DNA from: Paragorgia papillata
Taxonomy: Eukaryota > Cnidaria > Anthozoa > Scleralcyonacea > Coralliidae
Direction: 5' to 3'
Length of the DNA: 64,000 bases
NCBI GenBank assembly: GCA_035771165.1
Contig: JAWNZC010000423.1
Location: 351,001 to 415,000 of the forward strand
This document shows positions 58,101-64,000 of the stretch, piece after piece. Within the stretch, counting starts at the first letter, position 1. Each line of letters begins with the position of its first letter. The notes beneath the pieces were generated by a model that saw nothing but the letters and a program-made list of their open reading frames with translations, searched no databases and had not been told where the DNA came from. The translations under genes and the position numbers were made by a program.

Positions 58101-61100
58101 ACAACATGTGATTATAAACAATGAGTTGGTGAAAATTCTCGATGTCTGTCGTATAGTTTATATATGCTTATAAGATAAGGTGCCCTCTACGCACGCTCTG
58201 ATTGACTGGGCTCAAACATACCGCTCCTGTGCATATGTACTCTTATAAAGGTACGTTTGACGTGATTTGAACACGAAAGAAGTGTAAAGGAACTCGGCTA
58301 TCGCCTCGTGCCTCTACTCAACTTCTTTCGTGTTCAAATGACGTCAAACGTGCCTTTATATAAGAGTACATATGCACAGAGCTTCATGATTTATTTGTTA
58401 ATCATACCTGGGATGGAGGTATGTTTGATATGGCACGTTCATATGTTTCTCTCACAAGATCAGAAGTCGATTCACTTTCCATTAAACGAATGTAGTCGAA
58501 CCATGCATCATAGTTATTAGGATTCACCTTGATTTCCTGAAGAGCAAAAACTCAAAGTGTAACCAGATTCGTTGTTATGTATCGAAATATAGTAAGGTTT
58601 GAGTACTGCTGAAAATATTCAACGTAGATTCTAAAACCCTAATCAAACGAGAACGCAAGTCATCGCAAGTTGGCAGTCACGAATTTCTGTGACAGTCTAG
58701 TTTTATTATAGTGTCTTTATGTTTTTGGGCCGGGCCCGCAGTAATTAGCTGTTAAGCCCTAATCAAACGAGAACGCAAGTTGGCAGTCACAAATTTCTGT
58801 GGCGGTCGTTCGAACACCCAAATTAACAAAATAAAGGTTTCATGGGTGTTTTAAACAAGTTTTAACTTTGTTACGGTACATGATATTTTCGGGAAATTAC
58901 TCAGAGCGCCTGGCTGAGATAGCGTGACTGCCAACTTGCGATGACTTGCGTTCTCGTTTGATTAGGGCTTTACGTTTCGAGCGAAAGCCCTTCGCGAAAG
59001 GTCTTCGCTCGAAACGTTAGCGTTCAATATTTTCGGCAGTATTCAAACCTTACTATATTTCGATTTGTATTTCAACACTGACTATGCTGCACACCACTTT
59101 TATTTCACTCTTTGTTATGTATATGTGTTTAATATGTGTCGTGTTTGCTTGCTTGCTATTTTTATTCATTCGTTGCTCCTTTATATTTTTTCATCTTCCT
59201 CCTCCCTTCCTGCCTCCTCTTCATTTGTTCTTTCATCTGTTCCTTCCATCTATCCATCCATCTTTCCTTCCTCTCTCGCTTTTTTCGTTCCTTTCTCTTC
59301 ACTTCACACACCTCTTCGTACTGAAACTTTCTTTTTGACACTATAACATCTTCAATGCCTCCTTTATCTCCAAATCTCTTTTCATGTTGGGTGTAAAATT
59401 TGAACAGTTCCTAGAGACCATAAAGAAAAGAACGGGATCATTAAACTTAAAAAGTGTTCAACACATACTTCAAAATCATCCTAGGAGCATACCATGGCAT
59501 TTATTTATTATAAAAACTGACATAATTTTCTATATATTAATTAAAAACATGTTTCTACTGTATCCTTCACAAACCTGACACTTTTCTTTTGGTAGGTGAT
59601 CCAGTGCATATTTACAGATAACTCGGACTCGATCATGCTGTTTTGAAATTAAAAAAATATATATAGTTATAACCCATTCCTGCCTGAGCCGGCTAAAAAA
59701 CGTCCCTTTGTTGTTTGACTGTCTAACACCAGCAGGTGATTTTACTCATCAAAAGGAGAACATTCAGACATCCTAGGCAGCAATGGGATAAAAAGAGAAG
59801 ACAAGAAGATTCTACTGTATGTAACTGTACCTCTTTGCAGCTTTCTTCAAATCTAGCAAATGCCACAAAAAGTTTTTCATCCATATTGTCCTCACCAAAG
59901 AACTCGACTGCTCTCTCAAAAACATCACGGGATTTCACTAAACGACACAAGATCAGTAAAACGCTGAACTCCTTCTCCAACTCCACTATTTTCCCCCTTC
60001 TTTTCTGTCTGTCATTTTGTACTTTTATTTTGTTGTTTGTTTTCCTGTCTGTGTTTTTTCCATCTGTTTGCTATTTTTTCTTCCTTTTGTCTACACCTAT
60101 ATTTTTTCATCCTTCCTCTCTCTCAACATTTTCTGCTCTCATCTTTCCCCATCTTCCTCCTCCTCCCTCCCTTTATCCCTCCTTCCTTCCTTCCCTCCCT
60201 CCCTACTTCGTTCTTTCCTCCTTTCTTCCATCCATCCATTTTCCCACCCACTCTCCCTCCCTTCCCTACTTCGTTCTTCCTTCTTTCCTCCCTCCTTTTC
60301 TCCTTTCTTCCCTCCATCCATTCTCCCACCCACCCTCCCTCCCTTCCCTACTTCGTTCTTCCTTCTTTCCTCCCTCCTTTTCTCCTTTCTTCCCTCCATC
60401 CATTCTCCCACCCACCCTCCCTCCATTCCCTACTTCATTCTTCCTTCTTTCCTCCCTCCCTCCTTTTCTCCTTCCTTCCATCCATCCCTCCCTTCCCTCC
60501 TCACTTCGTTCTTCCTTCCTCCCTTCCACCATCCCTCCTTCCTTTTCTCCTTTTGTCCTTCCACCCTCCCTCCCTTCTTACAGGTCTCTACCTTTCCAAC
60601 CAACAAACCTACCTATGTTTCCATGTTTCTCCTCAAATTTGGCGTATTTTATCCAGTTCTTTACTTCAGGATGTACATAAACAAATCTCTCATAAATAGT
60701 CCTGCCTCTCTCAAATTCTTTAAAACGTAACTCCAAATTGATATAGGAATGCCAAGCTTGTTCTTCTGGTTCCCATTCCATCCACCTCTCAAATACTTGG
60801 CGAGCTCCAGCCATGTTTCCTAACATTTCTTCCATATATGTGTATTTATACCTGAAGAAATACCAAAAAAAAACCCCACAATGATTAGTAATATATATAT
60901 ATATATCAATTAGTCACTACTACTACTGCTACCACCACTACTACCACCACCACTACTACCAGGACTACCACTACCACCACTACCAGGACCACCACTACTA
61001 CCAGGACCACCACTACTGCTATCACCACTACCACAACCACTATACCACCACCACCTCTACCCACCACCACTATTACTACCACCACTACCACTATTACTAT

Positions 61101-63591
61101 TGACCACCACTACCACCACTACCACCACCAATAGCAGTGGTGTAGGGTGGTGGTTCCACTACTACAACCACCACCACTAATAGCGGTGGTGGTAGTGGTG
61201 GTTCCACTACTACAACCACTACAACCACCACTATTACCTGACCACCACTTGACCACCACCACAATCACCACTACCACCTGACTACTACCTGACCACCACT
61301 ACAACTACTTACTACTACAACCACTACTACTACTAATTGAGCACTGCTACTGCATCTACCACCATCAAATTGTTTTGTAACCTCCATTGGACATGTCCAA
61401 ACCACCTCCATCAGTGAGTTTCTGCAACTCAGCACTGACTCAGTCATTAGACTAGATGAATATCAACTATTGAGTCTATCCAATCCAATAAGACCACAGA
61501 TCTACCTAATTACTCTATCGTTTCTCTATAATATGTTACCAAAGCTCAAAACACTATTTAGAACTACACCAGTCAAATGAATAGCCATCACAATTTTGTT
61601 ACGGACTAACTGACAAGATTTTGGGTTGTTGTTGGATGATTTTGGTCAGTGATTGACCGATGACCAACTGATATTTTGAGCCCTGAGTTAAGCTGATAAA
61701 TACAAGACTTGTTCCTTACTCACCAGAACTGATTGCATCGTGGCAAAATGGTTACAGCTCTGTCCCATATATTTCTAGCATGGTTGACTTGGCGGTGCCT
61801 ATAAATATCAAAGGTAAAGTTTTATGCAAAGTACATGTACTTGCATGAGAAACAAACAATATAAATTGGTATTATTTACAATATACTGTCAATACAGCAC
61901 TGAAACCTACAGTACATATTGTAATACCATGCATTTTGAATAATTTAATCATTGAAAACTCGAACACAAATAAAACGAAACATGCTTACTTCATTTCCAT
62001 TTCAGCATATTTTAACCAGATTGGAATGCATCGATGGTCAACATCTATAGCTCTTTCATACACAGATCTTGTTCTAAAATGTTTAAAATAAATCCAATTT
62101 AATTTTATGTTACCGTACATGCACACTTGGCATACTATGTGCTAATAATCTTGTTATAAATACGATTTCCACCTGGTACCTCGATCGCTACAATTTTGAC
62201 AAAATGCATTAATAAAGCAGGTCTATTACTGCTGTAGCAATAGAAGCGTTCCTAAAATATTGTTGCAATACATTGCTCAAGTTGAACAATTCATTTCATA
62301 AGATTCATTGACAACTTTCTGTTTTTAATTCTCTTTTGAATTTGATTGGTGTTTGGCAAATAATCCTGTTTCTTATTGGTTGTTTAAAAACCAGAAACCA
62401 ATCAAATTCAAAACAGGAAGTTAGCAATAATTTTCATCAAATGAATTGATCAACTTGAGGAATATATTGCAACGATATTTTAGGAACGATTCTATTACCA
62501 CAACAGTAAATAGCTTGAATATTTAACACTTCCTCAGCAAGGAATTCTCAAATGAAAAACCTTGTATGCTAGAGCTCCATCAATATTTCAGCACTACACC
62601 AACCATTCACTGTTGTTAATTTACATGCACGTACCGTTAGCAGTAATATACATATACATGTAGTATGTTACATGTAGTATGGGTGCAAACTTGGTGTAAT
62701 TTTACAGACATATTGGTGGTGGTACTTGAATGCACTACCGGTACTGTAAGTTTGTAAAATTAATTAAAATACAGTGCAATGTAATACAGTACAAGAACAA
62801 TCATACCTATCAATTTCATTTTGACTTTCTTCCCACTGTGCATACTTAATCCAAATAGTCATTAATGAACGATTCTTTCTGATATTATCTTCAAATGCCT
62901 GAAAAATGTCAGATTACACATTGAGTTAACTTCAGAAAATTGCTAGCCCACATGCTTAAAATTTACCTCTGCAATACAGGCTAAACACCTGCTCATGCAG
63001 TTTTTCGATTCCAAAAAAATCTCCTTTCCAACATTCATGTACATAGATGACTTTATTTATACACGCTAACCCCGTTAACACAAGCTGATTTCCACGAGGG
63101 GCGTGTAAAATATTAAATATACATAAATATACAAGATATAGTAAAAATAGTAGTAGAAAACTATTTACATGAGTATTACTGTAGATGGAGCAATGAGGGA
63201 TGGCCATTACTGGACCTCCAAGGAAAATAGGTTACAGCAGATATAACCAATATTAGGGTTATCCAATGAAAATAAACTTGGACAAGCTTACCTTTCTTCT
63301 ACGTAGTTTATATTCTTTGAGTTCTTCTGGATCAGAAATCTTTTGTTTAGGAGGCTATAAAGTACACAAAGATAATTATATTGTCATTGATAAATTACTA
63401 CACTGCCCCAGCAACAGGTAGTAAGCTGTATAAATAATGTGCATAAGTACAATATCTACACAATAAAAGCTGTAACTATTTACAGAGCTTTGATAACTTA
63501 CTGGAGCTACAACTTCAAGCTGTCGTTCCTTGGCTTCTCTTAAAAGCTGTTCAGCAGTAATCTGAACTGGTGCAGCTGCCTTGTTCTTTAC
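50687..63591 (-). CDS. CRNKL1: CRNKL1 (crooked neck), spliceosomal HAT-repeat protein; 5' partial, one exon frameshifted
   Basis: Crooked neck/Clf1 is a nuclear scaffold of the Prp19-associated spliceosome, built of HAT repeats. I join 21 exons: 63591-63504, 63354-63292, 62898-62807, 62073-61990, 61798-61724, 60851-60613, 59937-59831, 59637-59575, 59410-59312, 58536-58408, 58092-58021, 57495-57436, 57265-57185, 57080-57015, 56549-56469, 56302-56210, 55038-54937, 54022-53958, 53452-53362, 52634-52542, 50812-50687 (stop TAA). They give about 656 residues, near the full family length (about 690 in human); only the first few residues are missing beyond the window. Seen: [17 protein letters not shown], repeated HAT signatures ([49 protein letters not shown]), a basic KKRRK nuclear-localisation-like stretch and the C-terminal [19 protein letters not shown]. 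All splice phases agree except in exon 63591-63504, which is 88 nt where 90 are expected: after QLLR (near 63540) the frame shifts and meets a stop. With every other exon intact, a sequencing or assembly error is likelier than a dead gene. Confidence 0.95.
50925..51495. repeat. (CAAA)/(CAGA) repeats with a ~60-bp higher unit
   Basis: Tetranucleotides CAAA and CAGA are broken at regular intervals by CATCAGACATAGTCACATAC, which recurs about seven times. It lies in the last CRNKL1 intron. Confidence 0.9.
51689..51719. repeat. 31-nt poly-G run
   Basis: Thirty-one consecutive G on the + strand (C on the CRNKL1 sense strand) inside the last intron. Its left flank (51496-51688) is unrelated to the surrounding CAAA repeats. 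Such a run forms G-quadruplexes and is hard to sequence, so its length is uncertain. Confidence 0.95.
51750..52180. repeat. (CAAA)n and (CAGA)n microsatellites
   Basis: Long (CAAA)n at about 51820-51980 and 52120-52165, and (GACA)n at about 52050-52115, continue the repeat type of 50925-51495. Cys/Leu/Val-rich frames on the minus strand are artefacts. 52181-52541 has nothing recognisable. Confidence 0.95.
52690..53335. repeat. (CAAA)n / (ACACCA)n repeat block
   Basis: CAAA tetranucleotides alternate with hexamers ACACCA, ACACGA and AACACA; a ~110-bp segment beginning near ACACCAACACGAATATCAAC recurs three times. It lies in a CRNKL1 intron immediately next to exon 52634-52542. Confidence 0.93.
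53556..53785. mobile_element. Foldback element carrying a tRNA-Thr-like core
   Basis: Outer arms GCGCTTATATACTATACGTA and its mirror near 53760-53785, and inner arms GTGTTACTCTAAGTGACGAA and TCGTCACTCGGAGTAACAC, enclose the tRNA-like segment at 53640-53712. It lies in the CRNKL1 intron between exons 54022-53958 and 53452-53362. Confidence 0.75.
53640..53712 (-). pseudogene. tRNA-Thr(AGT)-like pseudo-tRNA / SINE head
   Basis: On the minus strand: TAGAGCATCGGA, the anticodon loop CTAGTAA (anticodon AGT), and a perfect B box and T arm GCGGGTTCGAATCCC. The D arm is degenerate and the acceptor stem does not close, so it is a tRNA-derived repeat, not a working tRNA gene. Confidence 0.75.
54190..54363. 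mobile_element. Short TIR element with 11-bp flanking direct repeat
   Basis: GGCCTGATACC at the left and GGTTACCAGGC at the right form short imperfect inverted ends. ATATGTTTACT stands on both sides (54179-54189 and 54364-54374). A 9-11-bp duplication suggests Mutator-type insertion. CRNKL1 intron. Confidence 0.6.
54550..54872. mobile_element. MITE with TA duplication (Tc1/mariner-like)
   Basis: CCGTCGGTTGCATCTAAGGA mirrors TCCTTAGATGCAACCGACGG, flanked by TA on both sides; the arms extend for over 50 bp (GGACACCACCAATGAAAAAC). 323 bp, non-coding, CRNKL1 intron. Confidence 0.85.
55146..55454. mobile_element. MITE with TTAA duplication and AGGTGACGTACAGTCC ends
   Basis: AGGTGACGTACAGTCCGTTC mirrors GAACGGACTGTACGTTACCT, with TTAA at 55142-55145 and 55455-55458. 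309 bp. piggyBac-like by the duplication, but with ends different from the 3309/18542 family. Confidence 0.85.
55460..56160 (-). mobile_element. tRNA-Thr-derived SINE interrupted by a TIR element
   Basis: With 55497-56062 and one duplication removed, the minus strand reads AACTCAGTGATTAGAGCG (A-box region), TCTGGCTAGTATTCGGA (loop with AGT) and GGGTTCGAGCCCC (B box), followed by a short GTTTGGGGCTCAGGG tail. The break lies inside the B box. Confidence 0.8.
55497..56062. mobile_element. 566-bp TIR element inserted in the SINE (Mutator-like)
   Basis: Inverted ends AGCCTAGTTTCTAAGCCTTT and GAAAGGCCTAGAAACTAGGCT. The direct repeat GCTCGAACCC (10 bp) flanks it at 55487-55496 and 56063-56072. A 9-11-bp duplication is typical of Mutator-like elements. 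No transposase frame. Confidence 0.82.
56600..57003. repeat. GACAGACGGATTGACTAACA minisatellite
   Basis: About 400 bp of CAGA tetranucleotides punctuated by GGATTGACTAA, in a CRNKL1 intron just before exon 57080-57015. Confidence 0.93.
57696..58016. mobile_element. MITE family 'AGCCCTAATC', copy at a CRNKL1 5' splice site
   Basis: The right end GATTAGGGCT at 58007-58016 is followed by TTA (58017-58019). On the CRNKL1 sense strand the exon ends at 58021 and the intron begins GTAA|AGCCC: the TAA is the target duplication and the element starts at intron position +5. The left end is degenerate (TTAGCTACGATGACTTGCGA near 57693). The interior has many GCAAGTC-like repeats. Confidence 0.75.
58229..58379. 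mobile_element. Foldback element
   Basis: TGTGCATATGTACTCTTATA and AACACGAAAGAAGT mirror ACTTCTTTCGTGTT and ATAAGAGTACATATGCACA. It lies in the CRNKL1 intron, 28 bp from exon 58536-58408. Confidence 0.75.
58583..59062. mobile_element. Palindromic element containing nested MITEs
   Basis: CGAAATATAGTAAGGTTTGA mirrors TCAAACCTTACTATATTTCG. Inside are a half copy (58634-58690) and a full copy (58755-58969) of the AGCCCTAATC MITE and a small hairpin of GTTTCGAGCGAAAG (58973-59025). Confidence 0.75.
58755..58969. mobile_element. MITE family 'AGCCCTAATC', copy 3
   Basis: 215 bp, ends AGCCCTAATCAAACGAGAAC and GATTAGGGCT, TTA at 58752-58754 and 58970-58972. Close to copies 1 and 2. Its own insertion into another foldback orders the two events. 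Confidence 0.85.
60110..60590. repeat. Pyrimidine-rich tandem repeat (CTTCCTCCCTC-type)
   Basis: An ~85-95-bp unit of CCTT/CCCT tetranucleotides recurs about four times in the CRNKL1 intron between exons 60851-60613 and 59937-59831, running to within 25 bp of the former exon's donor. A similar but shorter pyrimidine tract is at 59190-59310. Ser/Pro/Phe-rich frames are repeat translations. Confidence 0.92.
60905..61345. repeat. ACC/ACT trinucleotide-rich repeat
   Basis: (CCACTA)n-type trinucleotides with a small inverted pair (GGTGGTGGTTCCACTACTAC) around 61130-61225. CRNKL1 intron. 61346-61723 holds nothing recognisable. Confidence 0.9.
62223..62513. mobile_element. TIR element with CTATTACTGCTGTAGCAATAG ends
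   Basis: AGAAGCGTTCCTAAAATATT, GTTGCAATACATTGCTCAAG and their mirrors form arms of about 80 bp. Non-coding, CRNKL1 intron between exons 62898-62807 and 62073-61990. 62514-62806 and 62899-63291 show nothing further; 63592-64000 has a GTTTCGAGCGAAGGCCCTTC repeat motif but no visible first exon. Confidence 0.75.
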
Positions 63592-64000
63592 CTAAAAGAA
63601 AAATATTATAACACAATTGTATATTTATATATAAATATAATAAATACAGTATATATATATAATCAAAATATAGTAACTTAGATTAGATATACTGCCAAAA
63701 CAGAGAATGTAGGAATCTAACGTTTCGAGCGAAGGCCCTTCGTCAGACTGCTATACCAGACTGCTAACTTTGCTAACCGCATGCGGAATACTTTTTTCAC
63801 GACAAAAAATGCAAGCCTGGCAAAGCAAAATGTGTGTTTGCAAGGGCCTGGGAACAACTAAAATCAAAATGGCAGACAAATAAAATTATATCCAAATGGC
63901 CATTTTCTATAATTTGTTATTTTTTGGTAATAACTAGGAAGAGGGAAAGAGGCCAAATTGTGGAAAAATGACCACCAAAAAATCCATATTTTTTGGATAT

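Noticed and set aside
59736..60730. Ser/Pro/Phe-rich 220-314-codon frames on the + strand
   Set aside because: They lie antisense to CRNKL1 exons and consist of a pyrimidine repeat.

Overview
The window is animal nuclear DNA, probably from an intron-rich invertebrate such as a cnidarian or another early-branching metazoan. The evidence is three conserved eukaryotic genes split into many small exons with GT-AG introns, tRNA-derived SINEs, many terminal-inverted-repeat (TIR) DNA transposon remnants and a long tandem satellite. Species is not determined. I read the exon structures by hand from homology and splice phase; no database search was run.

Layout. (1) 1035-12995, + strand: the 3' part of a PIKfyve/Fab1-type phosphatidylinositol-3-phosphate 5-kinase gene, 12 exons, holding the complete C-terminal kinase domain and stop codon. 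Its introns carry MITEs, a 5'-truncated LINE tail, foldback elements and minisatellites. (2) 13.0-16.66 kb: intergenic, with a 1-kb TCCAMY-type minisatellite, a 112-bp MITE, and an hAT-like element inserted in an older palindromic element. (3) 16664-20760, - strand: a complete KTI12 (Elongator-associated P-loop protein) gene, 10 exons, about 273 aa, tail-to-tail with PIKfyve. (4) 20.8-23.1 kb: a GGAAT array, a 60-bp tandem repeat and a decayed protease-like ORF. (5) 23146-49038: about 150 head-to-tail copies of a ~172-173-bp AT-rich satellite monomer, with sequence variants recurring at multi-monomer spacing, followed at about 49039-49930 by decaying monomers in the opposite orientation. (6) 50687-63591, - strand: nearly all of CRNKL1 (crooked neck, spliceosomal HAT-repeat protein), 21 exons, stop codon included, first exon outside the window. 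Its introns hold SINEs, MITEs, Q/CAAA-type microsatellites and a 31-G homopolymer.

The genes have unrelated housekeeping roles (endosomal lipid signalling, tRNA wobble modification, pre-mRNA splicing); nothing suggests a functional cluster. The unusual content is the satellite array between two ordinary genes, and a set of datable nested transposon insertions, including one MITE sitting inside a 5' splice site of CRNKL1. One CRNKL1 exon carries an apparent 2-nt deletion that breaks the frame.
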